A DNA stretch of 60,399 nucleotides from Micromonospora inaquosa (GCF_003857055.1 NZ_QGSZ01000339.1:1-60399), one strand, 5' to 3'. Positions 26,816 through 35,198 are shown, counted from the first letter of the stretch. The notes: generated by a model not told the origin, from the sequence alone. Program-made: numbers and translations.

Positions 26816-26882
26816 GACTCCCTGACGTCTCACCGTCTGGCTGTCGGTTGCCTGGTCACAGGCCGTACCGTCGGCCGTCACC

Positions 26883-28247
26883 ATGACCATGATGACCCGA
26901 CCGGGACGACCCCGGTCCGCCGACCTGATCGTCCTCGGTGCCGAGGTGACCCTGCTCGCCGTTGCCGTCGGCGTCGGCGCGCTGCTCAACCACCAGGGTG
27001 TACGGCTGCACGCCGACGCGGCGCCGCTCTACGCCAGTTGGCAGCCCCACCTGGGGCCCGGCACCCCCGCCGCGCTTCTCGTCGCGGCGCTGTTCGTCTG
27101 GCGGGGCACACGCTGGGCAACCGACCTGCCGTGGCCGAGGCTGCTGGTCGTCGGCTATCTCGCCGCAGTGCTCTGGACGCTGTCGCTGGCAATGGTGGAC
27201 GGCTGGTCCGTCGGGTTGACCGAGCGGCTCACCGTGCAGGCCGAGTACCTGCACGAGGTGCCCCGGGTGACGGATGTCGGCATCATGCTGTCCGGCTTCG
27301 CCGACCGGATCCTCGACTTCCAGCCCGATTCGTGGTCCACCCACACCGCCGGTCATCCACCGGGAGCGTTGCTGTTCTTCGTCTGGCTGGAGCGGATCGG
27401 CCTGGGCGGCGGGACTGCCGCCGGGCTCGCCTGCGTGTTGCTCGGCGCCACGGTCTCGGTGACGGTTCCGGTGGCGTTGCGGGCGCTCGGGGTTGAGGAC
27501 GCGGCCCGCGCGGTGTGGCCGTTCCTGGTGCTCTTCCCGGGGGCGGTCTGGGTGGGCGCGTCCGCGGACGGGATCTTCACCGCTGTGGTCGCGGCCGGGC
27601 TCACGCTGCTGGCGGTGGGTGGCCGACCAGGGGCCGCACTTGGCGGGTTGCTGCTCGGCTTCGCGCTCTACCTGTCGTACGGGTTCGTCCTGGTCGGGTT
27701 GCTCGCGTTGGCCGTGGCGTTGCTCCGGTCGCGGGACCGCCTCGGTGTGCTGCTGGTCGCGGCGGGGGCGGTCGGGGCCGTCGTCGCCGCGTTCACCCTC
27801 GCCGGCTTCTGGTGGCTGGACGGCTACCACCTGGTGGCCCGTCGCTACTACCAGGGTTGGGCGGCGGAACGTCCGTACGGTTACTGGGTCTGGGCGAATC
27901 TCGCCGCTCTGCTGCTCAGTGCCGGCCCGGTGGTCGGGCCGGCACTGCGGCGGGCGGTGGCCGCCGTGGCGATCCGATCACCGCGCCCACCGCGCGCGAC
28001 GGCCTTCCGTTCGCGGATCGCCAGCGCCGGACCAACGGTGTGGCTGCCCGTCGCGGCGTCGGCGGCCGTGGTCGCGGCGGACCTGTCGGGGCTCAGCAAG
28101 GCCGAGGTGGAGCGGATCTGGCTACCGTTCGCCGTCTGGTTGCTGGTCGCCACCGCGCACCTGCCCCACCACCATCGACGGTGGTGGTTGGCGGCCCAGG
28201 CCGCCACCGCCCTCGCCGTCAACCACCTACTGTGGACGGTGTCCTGA
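26883..28247 (+). CDS. Polytopic membrane protein, ArnT/mannosyltransferase-like
   Basis: 454 aa with about ten membrane helices and a long loop after the second/third helix containing DFQPDSWSTHTAGHPPGALL, reminiscent of GT-C lipid-sugar transferases. It lacks a clear GT-C acidic pair in the first loop, though several Asp and His are present there. Divergent from the GT2 operon, so a role in transferring the operon's sugar at the membrane is reasonable. Its 3' end overlaps the convergent epimerase gene by 29 bp. Confidence 0.75.
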   Translation: MTMMTRPGRPRSADLIVLGAEVTLLAVAVGVGALLNHQGVRLHADAAPLYASWQPHLGPGTPAALLVAALFVWRGTRWATDLPWPRLLVVGYLAAVLWTLSLAMVDGWSVGLTERLTVQAEYLHEVPRVTDVGIMLSGFADRILDFQPDSWSTHTAGHPPGALLFFVWLERIGLGGGTAAGLACVLLGATVSVTVPVALRALGVEDAARAVWPFLVLFPGAVWVGASADGIFTAVVAAGLTLLAVGGRPGAALGGLLLGFALYLSYGFVLVGLLALAVALLRSRDRLGVLLVAAGAVGAVVAAFTLAGFWWLDGYHLVARRYYQGWAAERPYGYWVWANLAALLLSAGPVVGPALRRAVAAVAIRSPRPPRATAFRSRIASAGPTVWLPVAASAAVVAADLSGLSKAEVERIWLPFAVWLLVATAHLPHHHRRWWLAAQAATALAVNHLLWTVS

Positions 28248-29307
28248 CCGATGCCGGATCCCGCATCACCGCGGTGGTGAAGTCGGCGATACCGGCGGCG
28301 AAGTCGATTCGGGCGGTGAAACCGAGCAGCCGGGCGGCGCGGGCCGGGTCGGCCACGACGTGCCGCACGTCCGCTGTCCGTCCGCCCCCGACCGTGACCG
28401 GCGATGGGCCGCCCATCGCCGCGGCCAGCTCGTGGGCCAGTTCGCCGACGGTGTGCGGTTCACCCGAGCAGACGTTGACCGGGGTCAGCGGATCCGGTGC
28501 CGGTGTGGTCAGGGCCAGCAGGTTGGCCGCGGCCACGTCGGTCACGTGCACGAAGTCGCGCCGTTGCCGGCCGTCCTCCAGAACCCGGGGAGGTCGCCCG
28601 GCGGCCAGGGCCGACCGGAAGATCGACGCGACCCCCGAGTACGGGGTGTCACGCGGCATCCGCGGACCGTAGACGTTGTGGTAGCGCAGGGCCCAGACCG
28701 ATCCGCCGGTCTGCCGGGCCCAGGCACCGGCGAGGTGTTCCTGGGCCAGCTTGGTGGCGGCGTACGTGCTCTGCGGCTCCAGCGGCGCGTCCTCGGGCAC
28801 GAGACCGGGGGAGAGCGACCGGCCGCAGCGAGGGCAGGTCGGCTCGTACCGGCCCTCGGCCAGATCGGCGGCCCGGCGGCCGGCAGGCCGGACGATCCCG
28901 TGGGTACGGCAGTGGTAGCGACCCTCGCCGTAAACCACCATCGAACTGGCCAGCACCAGTCGGCGTACCCCGGTGCTGTGCATCGCCGCGAGGAGGGTGG
29001 CCGTGCCGAGGTCGTTGTGCGCGGCGTACCGGGGGGCGTCGGCCGGATCGATGCCGTGGCCGACCATGGCCGCCTGATGGCAGACCGCGTCGACCCCGCT
29101 CAGTAGCCGGGTCAGCAGCTCGGCGTCGCGGACGTCACCGACCACCAGGCCGTGCCGCTCGGCCCAGGGCGGTGCCGTCGCACCGTGCGCCTCGGGCAGG
29201 AGCGCGTCCACGGCCACCACCTCGTGCCCGTCTTCGGTGAGCAGGTCGGCGACATGGGAACCGATGAATCCGGCAGCACCGGTGACAAGTATCCGCATTC
29301 CGGTCAC
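28219..29307 (-). CDS. Extended SDR sugar-nucleotide epimerase/dehydratase with zinc-ribbon insert
   Basis: 362 aa. NAD-binding GAAGFIGSHVAD at the N-terminus and YAATK catalytic motif. Between strands, residues about 125-165 carry an insertion with CRTHG and CPRCG, a four-ligand zinc-ribbon-like pattern that I associate with dTDP-L-rhamnose 4-epimerase-like enzymes. GTG 29307 has GAGG upstream; ATG 29298 is an alternative. Probably supplies a nucleotide sugar to the adjacent glycosyltransferases. Confidence 0.85.
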   Translation of the reverse strand: MTGMRILVTGAAGFIGSHVADLLTEDGHEVVAVDALLPEAHGATAPPWAERHGLVVGDVRDAELLTRLLSGVDAVCHQAAMVGHGIDPADAPRYAAHNDLGTATLLAAMHSTGVRRLVLASSMVVYGEGRYHCRTHGIVRPAGRRAADLAEGRYEPTCPRCGRSLSPGLVPEDAPLEPQSTYAATKLAQEHLAGAWARQTGGSVWALRYHNVYGPRMPRDTPYSGVASIFRSALAAGRPPRVLEDGRQRRDFVHVTDVAAANLLALTTPAPDPLTPVNVCSGEPHTVGELAHELAAAMGGPSPVTVGGGRTADVRHVVADPARAARLLGFTARIDFAAGIADFTTAVMRDPASVRTPSTVGG

Positions 29308-29350
29308 CGTATGACCTCGCGTACGCGCGCTCGGGTTTGCGCACCCAACC

Positions 29351-29405
29351 GTAAGAACCTCGCAAGGTTTGCCGGTGCGGACGGACCCCGGTGCGTGGCT
29401 ACGCT
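29351..29405 (+). promoter_or_regulatory. GTAAG-N6-GCAAG box and -10 of response-regulator gene
   Basis: GTAAG (29351-29355) and GCAAG (29362-29366) are 11 bp apart, and the -10 TACGCT (29400-29405) starts 49 bp after the box, as in the DM13 and GT2 promoters. Suggests autoregulation by the encoded regulator. Confidence 0.6.
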
Positions 29406-29458
29406 GGGCCGATGGACATCCGAGGGGAGACGCTGACCGGTCGGAACGGGGATGGTTC

Positions 29459-30154
29459 GTGACACAGCGCGTGCTGGTGGTCGACGACGATCAGACCGTG
29501 AGTGACGTCATTCGTCGTTACCTCGAGAACGACGGCTTCCAGGTGAGCCTCGCGGCGGACGGCGCGGCGGCGCTGGCGGCGGTGGAGCGCCAGGCACCCC
29601 ACCTGGTCGTGCTCGACCTGATGCTGCCCCGGATCAACGGCCTGGAGGTGTGCCGGGCGTTGCGGGTACGGCCCGACGGCGTACCGATCGTCATGCTGAC
29701 CGCCCGTGGTGACGAGGCCGACCGGATCCTCGGGCTTCAGCTCGGCGCTGACGACTACCTGACCAAGCCTTTCTCTCCCCGGGAACTGGTGCTGCGGGTC
29801 CGTTCGGTGCTTCGTCGCGCCGGCGGCGCGACGGCACCCGAGCGGCCGGAGGCGCTCACCGACGGCAAGCTGGTCGTGCACACAACCTCCCGAACGGCCC
29901 GCCTCGGCGGTACGGATCTGGCTCTGACCTTGCGGGAATTCGACCTGCTCGTCCACCTCATGCGGCATCCGTCCCGGGTGTTCGGCCGGGCCGAACTTCT
30001 CGAGCAGGTCTGGGGGTGGAACTTCGGGGACCACTCGACAGTGACCGTGCACGTACGCCGACTGCGGGAGAAGATCGAAACCAACCCGGCCGACCCGCAG
30101 CGGATCGTGACCGTCTGGGGCGTCGGCTACCGCTACGAGCCGGCCAATGCGTGA
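29459..30154 (+). CDS. OmpR/PhoB-family response regulator
   Basis: 231 aa. The receiver has acidic pocket VVDDD, phosphoacceptor Asp in LVVLDLMLP, and Lys in YLTKPFSPREL. The C-terminal winged helix includes LALTLREFDLLVHLM and STVTVHVRRLREKIE. GTG 29459 is chosen because the frame upstream does not resemble the family. Overlaps the kinase gene by 8 bp. Predicted activator of its own promoter, the DM13 gene and the GT2 operon. Confidence 0.92.
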   Translation: MTQRVLVVDDDQTVSDVIRRYLENDGFQVSLAADGAAALAAVERQAPHLVVLDLMLPRINGLEVCRALRVRPDGVPIVMLTARGDEADRILGLQLGADDYLTKPFSPRELVLRVRSVLRRAGGATAPERPEALTDGKLVVHTTSRTARLGGTDLALTLREFDLLVHLMRHPSRVFGRAELLEQVWGWNFGDHSTVTVHVRRLREKIETNPADPQRIVTVWGVGYRYEPANA

Positions 30155-31163
30155 CCTACTCCTGATCTTCGCGATCGCCCTCGGGGCGGCACTCGGCATC
30201 GGGCTCGCCAGCGCCGTGCTGCTCCGCGCCCTCCGACGCAGCTCGATCACCGTGCATCTCAGCGTGCTGCTCACCACCACGGTGGTCGCCGTGGTCGTCG
30301 GGGTGATGGCGGTCGCGGAGGCGATGTTCCTCTCCGCGCACGACCTTGAGGTGGTCCTGATCACCGTCGCGGCGGCGGCGGTGGTCAGTCTCGCCGTCGG
30401 CGGGCACTTCGGCCGTCGACTGGCCCGCGCCGCGGTCTGGCGCGACCAGGCCCGGGAGCGGGAACGGCAACTGGAGAAGGGCCGGCGCGACCTGGTCGCC
30501 TGGGTCTCGCACGACCTGCGTACCCCGCTGGCCGGCCTGCGGGCGATGGCGGAGGCGCTGGAGGACCGGGTGGTTCGCGATCCGGACACGGTCGACGAGT
30601 ACCACCGACGCATCCGGGTGGAGACCGACCGGATGACCCGACTCGTCGACGACCTGTTCGAGCTGTCCCGGATCAACGCGGGAGCGCTGCGGTTGTCGTT
30701 GACGGCGGTGCCGCTCGGAGAGGTGGTCTCGGACGCGCTGGCCAGTACGACCCCGTTGGCCGACGCTCGTCGGATCAAGCTGATTGCCAGCGAGTCGGGG
30801 TGGCCGACGGTTGCCGCGAGCGAACCGGAGCTGGCGCGGGTGGTGGCCAATCTGCTGCTCAACGCGGTCCGCTACACCCCGGCCGACGGCACCGTACGCG
30901 TCGAAGCCGGCCGGGAGGAGGACCACGCCTGGCTGTCGGTCGCCGACACCTGCGGCGGCATTCCCCCGGCAGACCTACCCCGGCTGTTCGACATCGCGTT
31001 CCGTGGTGAACCGGCCCGCACGCCCGGGCCCGGCGACGGTGCGGCGTCCGGAGGGCTCGGTCTGGCCATCGTTCGTGGCCTGGTGGAGGCGCATGGAGGT
31101 CGGGTCGAGGTGCGCAACACCTCCGACGGCTGCCAGTTCATGGTCCGCCTGGCTACCGCCTGA
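30147..31163 (+). CDS. Membrane sensor histidine kinase
   Basis: 338 aa. Three or so membrane helices in residues 1-95 with almost no extracellular domain, suggesting sensing within or near the membrane. H-box WVSHDLRTPLAG, N-box NLLLNAVRYTP, and G-boxes around DTCGGIPPADL and GGLGLAIVRGLVE. Partner of the upstream regulator. Confidence 0.92.
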   Translation: MRDLLLIFAIALGAALGIGLASAVLLRALRRSSITVHLSVLLTTTVVAVVVGVMAVAEAMFLSAHDLEVVLITVAAAAVVSLAVGGHFGRRLARAAVWRDQARERERQLEKGRRDLVAWVSHDLRTPLAGLRAMAEALEDRVVRDPDTVDEYHRRIRVETDRMTRLVDDLFELSRINAGALRLSLTAVPLGEVVSDALASTTPLADARRIKLIASESGWPTVAASEPELARVVANLLLNAVRYTPADGTVRVEAGREEDHAWLSVADTCGGIPPADLPRLFDIAFRGEPARTPGPGDGAASGGLGLAIVRGLVEAHGGRVEVRNTSDGCQFMVRLATA

Positions 31164-31350
31164 GGCGACGGAACTCCGACGAGGGCGCTCCGGCCGACCA
31201 GATTCCCGCCGATCTGCCGCAGCCGGTCCGGGAGCTGACACCTGAGGAGCTCACCGCGCCCTGGGGGTCTGCTTTCCGGTCGACCGGTCCGACGACGTCA
31301 GCTGGGACGACGATCGCACGGACAACGGTCTGACCACGATCAGGGCGTGA
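31160..31350 (+). pseudogene. Possible frameshifted gene remnant
   Basis: A stretch after the kinase reads like protein: APADQIPADLPQPVREL and TPEELTAPW in one frame, then, if one G is added to the run at 31263-31267, GVCFPVDRSDDVSWDDD and a stop at 31348-31350. No start codon or ribosome site is visible. It overlaps the convergent reductase gene by 11 bp. It may be a decayed gene or a sequencing slip. Confidence 0.3.
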
Positions 31351-32359
31351 CGTCCACCAGCACTTTGCCGACCGCTCCGGCTTGCACCGCTCGGTGAGCG
31401 TCGGCGGTGCGGTGCAGGGGGAAGCGGAGCAGTGGCAGGCCGTGTGCCTCGCCGACCGGCAACGCGCCGTCGCGAATCGCGGCGGTGACGTCCTCGACGG
31501 CTGCGGCGCGGGCCTGCGGGCCAGCCGTGTAGAGCACCAGGAACTGCAAGCGCGTGTTCAGCACCATGTTCTGACCCACGTTCAGCTCGACCGGATGTCC
31601 GCCCTCGTTGGCGTACGTCGCGATCGTGCCGCGGGTGCGCAGCACTGCCAGGTCCACTGTCAGGTTCGCGCCCAGCGCCACCTCGGCGACGATGTCGACG
31701 CCGTCCGGGGTGATCGCACGGATGGCGGCGGCTGGGTCGCCCTCGCGATAGTTGACGGTGTGGTGGGCTCCGGCCGCAGCGGCCAGCTTCGCCTTCTCCG
31801 GTCCGCTGACGGTGGTGATCACGGTGGCGCCGGCCCATCGGGCGAGCTGGATCACCGCGTGCCCGACGGCGCCGGCCCCGCCGGCGGCGAGCACCACCTT
31901 GCCGTCGAGCGCGCCGGGGCGGAGGCGGCCCGGCCCGTCCTCGGCGACGGTGAGTGCGCGGTGTGCGGTGAGCGCGGGGACACCGAGCGAGGCGCCGACG
32001 TCGAAACCGGCCTCGTCCGGCAGCGGCACGGCCTGGTCGGCGGGTACGACGGTGTACTCGGCGGCGGTGCCGGTGGGCCGCCCGGCGGCGGCCATGAACA
32101 GCCAGACGCGCTGACCGATCCGGCCCGGGTCAACCCCGTCACCGACGGCGTCGATCACGCCGGCGCCGTCGAGGTGCGGGGTGATCTCGGGGAACAGTTT
32201 GCGGTGGGCGGTGCCGGAGCGGGCCTGCCAGTCGGTCGGGTTGACCCCGGACACGGCGACCCGGACGCGAACTTCACCGGGTTCGGGCGTGGGACGGTCA
32301 CGCTCGACGAACTGGAGAACGTCGGGGCCGCCGTTGTCGCGGTAAATGATCGCCTTCAT
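31340..32359 (-). CDS. NADPH:quinone reductase (MDR family)
   Basis: 339 aa, zinc-independent medium-chain reductase. Starts MKAIIYRDNGGPDVLQF; NADPH-binding VVLAAGGAGAVGHAVIQLA. Lacks the catalytic-zinc Cys/His set of alcohol dehydrogenases. ATG 32359 has GGATGGA upstream. Divergent from an ArsR-type regulator across a strongly symmetric operator, so probably induced by an electrophile or quinone sensed by that regulator. Confidence 0.88.
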   Translation of the reverse strand: MKAIIYRDNGGPDVLQFVERDRPTPEPGEVRVRVAVSGVNPTDWQARSGTAHRKLFPEITPHLDGAGVIDAVGDGVDPGRIGQRVWLFMAAAGRPTGTAAEYTVVPADQAVPLPDEAGFDVGASLGVPALTAHRALTVAEDGPGRLRPGALDGKVVLAAGGAGAVGHAVIQLARWAGATVITTVSGPEKAKLAAAAGAHHTVNYREGDPAAAIRAITPDGVDIVAEVALGANLTVDLAVLRTRGTIATYANEGGHPVELNVGQNMVLNTRLQFLVLYTAGPQARAAAVEDVTAAIRDGALPVGEAHGLPLLRFPLHRTADAHRAVQAGAVGKVLVDVTP

Positions 32360-32371
32360 GATCCATCCATT

Positions 32372-32427
32372 GTTCGATCCGAGTCGTACGGTTCGAGCTG
32401 GATCGAACGGTACGACCAAAGTCGAAC
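32372..32427. promoter_or_regulatory. 56-bp four-half-site operator between reductase and ArsR genes
   Basis: GTTCGA at 32372-32377 and 32391-32396 faces TCGAAC at 32403-32408 and 32422-32427: four half-sites arranged symmetrically about 32399.5 with 19-bp steps. GTCGTAC/GTACGAC segments between them are also symmetric (32383-32389 and 32410-32416). Almost certainly the binding site of the ArsR-family protein. Confidence 0.75.
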
Positions 32428-32457
32428 TTTCCGCAAGTTCTGGCTAGGCTTGAGCTC

Positions 32458-32811
32458 GTGACCGAGGTGATCGAACCCGCCATCGAGACCGTGACGATCG
32501 ACGTCGTGCTCAGCGCGCTCGCCGACCCGGTGCGGCTCACGCTCGTGCGCGCCCTCGACACCGCTGGGGACTGGACGTGCGGCAGTGACATCCTCAAGGA
32601 GGCAGGCGTCACCATCGGCAAGTCAACGGTGTCGCACCACATCAAGGTGCTGCGCGATGCCGGCCTGATCCGCACGCGAGTCGACGGCATCCGCCGGCTG
32701 GTCACCCTCCGCTACGACGACCTGGAACAACGCTTTCCCGGATTGCTGGCCATGCTCCGCGAACACACCGCTGCCCGTGCCACCGCGGCGGCGCCCACTT
32801 CATCCGCGTGA
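32458..32811 (+). CDS. ArsR-family winged-helix repressor
   Basis: 117 aa. HTH with LSALADPVRLTLVRAL and STVSHHIKVLRDAGLI. It lacks the ELCVCDL metal-binding motif; a single Cys lies in WTCGSDIL, so it may sense oxidants or electrophiles through that residue. GTG start. Probably autoregulated and represses the divergent reductase gene. Confidence 0.88.
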   Translation: MTEVIEPAIETVTIDVVLSALADPVRLTLVRALDTAGDWTCGSDILKEAGVTIGKSTVSHHIKVLRDAGLIRTRVDGIRRLVTLRYDDLEQRFPGLLAMLREHTAARATAAAPTSSA

Positions 32812-32822
32812 AAGGGCGCCGC

Positions 32823-33353
32823 TCAACCGACCCGCTGGGCCAGCACCTGCCCCGGCCAGGAGCCAGCCCGGAACGTTTCGGTGGAAGTGAACCCCTGGCG
32901 CTCGTAGAACGCCACCAGCTTCCCGCCGCCGCCCGCCCAGCAGTCGACCCGTAGCAACCGCACGCCGGCTCGCCGGGTCTCCTCCACGGCGTGTGCCAGC
33001 AGGGCAGACCCGAGGTGGCGGCCGGCGAATCGTCGGTCCGAGACCAGGAGACGGACGTACCGCTCGGGTTCGTCCGCGGGCGTGATCGGTACGCGCGGGT
33101 CGGGCCCGGAGCCCAGCACCATCGCCGCGGCCGGCGTTCCATCCACTTCCGCGAGGAACGGGAGGTTCTCGGTCAGGTACCGATCGACCTGTTCCACCCT
33201 TGCGGGCTGCGCGGAGAACGGTGTCGTGCCCCACTGCTCGGTGTTGCCGCGGTCGTTCATCCAGGCCACCGCGGAGTCCAACATGGTCAGGACGGCAGGC
33301 GCGTCGGCCGGGCCACCGCGTCTGATGCGTATGCCGCGGATGGTGTCGTCCAT
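32823..33353 (-). CDS. GNAT family N-acetyltransferase
   Basis: 176 aa. Acetyl-CoA-binding motif near DRRFAGRHLGSALLAHAVEE (about 105-125) and a C-terminal VAFYERQGFTST. Substrate unknown. Convergent with the ArsR gene, 11 bp apart. Confidence 0.88.
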   Translation of the reverse strand: MDDTIRGIRIRRGGPADAPAVLTMLDSAVAWMNDRGNTEQWGTTPFSAQPARVEQVDRYLTENLPFLAEVDGTPAAAMVLGSGPDPRVPITPADEPERYVRLLVSDRRFAGRHLGSALLAHAVEETRRAGVRLLRVDCWAGGGGKLVAFYERQGFTSTETFRAGSWPGQVLAQRVG

Positions 33354-33396
33354 GGCGGAATGGTAATCCGATGCTGGCCGATCACGACCGAGGCGA

Positions 33397-33924
33397 TCAC
33401 CCGACCTGACTCTCGCCCTCGGGGCCGAGACCCCGGGAGGTCAGGGTCCGGTTCAGCGCCGCCAGCAACCGTTCAAGGGCTCTGCGATCGCTGTCGGTGA
33501 GGCCACGAAGGATGGTCGCCTCGTTGGCCAGATGCTCCTCGATGAGCCGGTCGGTCAAAGCCACACCCGCCGGAGTCAGCCCGACCACTCTGCCGCGCGC
33601 GTCGGCCGTGGAGACCGAGCGGGACACGAGGCCTCGGGCGATCAGTCGGTCCACCCGCTTGGTGACCGCCCCGGTGGTGACGAGCATCCGTTGGCTCAGC
33701 TGGCCCGCCGTGAGCGTGTATGGCTCACCCTCGCGGCGCAGCGCCGCGAGCACGTCGAAGTCGCCGTTGCCGAGGTCCGCCGCGGCGAACGGCGGCCGCA
33801 GGGCCACATCGAGTACGGCGGCCAGTTGTTGGATGCGACCGATGATCAGCAGCGGACTGGGGTCGAGGTCTGGTCGCTCGCGACCCCACTGACCAACGAT
33901 TTCGGCGATCCGGTCGTCATCCAC
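33397..33924 (-). CDS. MarR-family transcriptional regulator
   Basis: 175 aa. Winged helix with LTAGQLSQRMLVTTGAVTKR and RGLVSRSVSTADARGRVVGL (wing), flanked by dimerisation helices. GTG start with weak ribosome site. Divergent from a DsbA-like gene; two palindromes in the gap should be its operators. Confidence 0.9.
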   Translation of the reverse strand: MDDDRIAEIVGQWGRERPDLDPSPLLIIGRIQQLAAVLDVALRPPFAAADLGNGDFDVLAALRREGEPYTLTAGQLSQRMLVTTGAVTKRVDRLIARGLVSRSVSTADARGRVVGLTPAGVALTDRLIEEHLANEATILRGLTDSDRRALERLLAALNRTLTSRGLGPEGESQVG

Positions 33925-33937
33925 TGTTGCATCTTAC

Positions 33938-33978
33938 CTTCCGAGGAAGATAACTTGTCTTCCGTGGAAGACAACTTG
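33938..33978. promoter_or_regulatory. Twin MarR operators with 21-bp spacing
   Basis: CTTCCGAGGAAG (33938-33949) and TCTTCCGTGGAAGA (33958-33971) are palindromes centred 21 bp apart, two helical turns. Each is followed by TAACTTG or CAACTTG, making a direct repeat of GGAAGAYAACTTG at 33945 and 33966. The second site overlaps the ribosome site of the DsbA-like gene. Confidence 0.75.
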
Positions 33979-34590
33979 ACTCCAACGTCCGTTCCGGTGG
34001 TCACGTCGTACGTGGACCCGTCCTGCCCGTTCGCCTGGATCACCTCCCGCTGGCTCATGGAGGTCGCGAAAATGCGGCCGCTCACGTTGCGCTTCGAGGT
34101 GATGAGCCTCGCGGTGATCAACGAGCATCGCGACCTGGAGCCCTGGTACCGCGAATTCAACGACCGGGCTTGGGGGCCGGCCAGGGTGTGCATGGCGGCA
34201 GCCGAACAACACGGCTCCGCCGTCCTCGCACAGCTGTATCCGGCGCTCGGCCGCCGCATCCACGACGGCGGCGACAAGAACTTCGACACCGTCGTCCCGC
34301 TCGCCCTGGCCGAGGCCGGCCTCCCCGCCGACCTGGCCGACGCCGCCCATCGCAGCGACCTCGACCCGCAACTGCGGGCCAGCACCACACGCGCACAGCA
34401 ACTGGTGGGCGAGGACCTCGGCACCCCGACGGTCGTCGTCGACGACGTGGCCTTCTTTGGCCCCGTGCTGACCTCGATCCCTCGTGGGGAAGAGGCCGTC
34501 CGCGTCTTCGACGGCGCCCGCCTGCTCGCCGGCTGTCGGGCCTTCTCCGAGCTCAAACGCGCCCGATCCGACGACCTCAGCTTCGCGTAG
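33976..34590 (+). CDS. DsbA-family protein (mycothiol-dependent nitroreductase Rv2466c-like)
   Basis: About 204 aa, thioredoxin fold. The active-site motif is DPSCPFAWITSRWL, with one Cys (CPFA) rather than CxxC. A later GTPTVVVDD supplies the cis-Pro region. Actinobacterial relatives use mycothiol to reduce oxidants or nitro compounds. I chose TTG 33976 (GGAAGA just upstream); GTG 33964 and TTG 33955 are in frame. Translation start lies inside the MarR operator, so repression could be tight. Confidence 0.8.
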   Translation: MTPTSVPVVTSYVDPSCPFAWITSRWLMEVAKMRPLTLRFEVMSLAVINEHRDLEPWYREFNDRAWGPARVCMAAAEQHGSAVLAQLYPALGRRIHDGGDKNFDTVVPLALAEAGLPADLADAAHRSDLDPQLRASTTRAQQLVGEDLGTPTVVVDDVAFFGPVLTSIPRGEEAVRVFDGARLLAGCRAFSELKRARSDDLSFA

Positions 34591-34607
34591 CTTGACCGCT
34601 ACCCGCC

Positions 34608-35198
34608 TCAGCGCTCGGGATACCCCCGATGCGCGGCCCACTCGGGCGCGAGGATCGACATCACGGTGGCGTCAACCCAGTCGTCGCCGTCGCGCAGGAC
34701 CTGCCGCAGCACACCCTCGGCAACGAAGCCGACCTTCTCGTACACCCGGCGGGCCCGGGGGTTGAAGGCGAACACCTCCAGCGAGATGCGGTGCAGGCCG
34801 AGCCGCTCGAACCCGTGGCCGACGACCAGGCGTACCGCCTCGGTGCCCAGGCCGCGGTCGCGGCCCGCGGCGGTCAGCAGTGTCCGGAAGTTGCAGTTCC
34901 GGTTGACGGGGTCCCAGTCGTTGAGGACCACCTCGCCGACGCAGGCCCCGGTGGCGCGGTCCACGACAGCCAGGTCGAGTCGGTCGGCCTGCGCGTTGCG
35001 GCCGCCGTACCAGGAACGCATCCGCTCCTCGTCGGGAACGTCGTCGGCCGCGCTGCCGGTCAGTCGGGCCACCTCGGGGTCGGCCACCGCCGCCCGGAAG
35101 GTGTCCAGGTCGTCCTCGACGAACGGACGCAGGATCACCCGCTCGCCGGTGAGCGTGGGCTTGATCGAGAAGTCGGCGGTCGCCTGGTCACTGGGCAT
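34608..35198 (-). CDS. GNAT acetyltransferase, RimJ/RimL type
   Basis: 196 aa. Blocks typical of RimJ-like enzymes: LRPFVEDDLDTFRAAVADPEVARL in parts at the N-terminus, NRNCNFRTLL, RGLGTEAVRLVVGHGF (acetyl-CoA site) and NPRARRVYEKVGFV. ATG 35198 chosen; a longer GTG start would run toward the neighbouring gene. Probably acetylates an N-terminus or small amine. Confidence 0.87.
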   Translation of the reverse strand: MPSDQATADFSIKPTLTGERVILRPFVEDDLDTFRAAVADPEVARLTGSAADDVPDEERMRSWYGGRNAQADRLDLAVVDRATGACVGEVVLNDWDPVNRNCNFRTLLTAAGRDRGLGTEAVRLVVGHGFERLGLHRISLEVFAFNPRARRVYEKVGFVAEGVLRQVLRDGDDWVDATVMSILAPEWAAHRGYPER

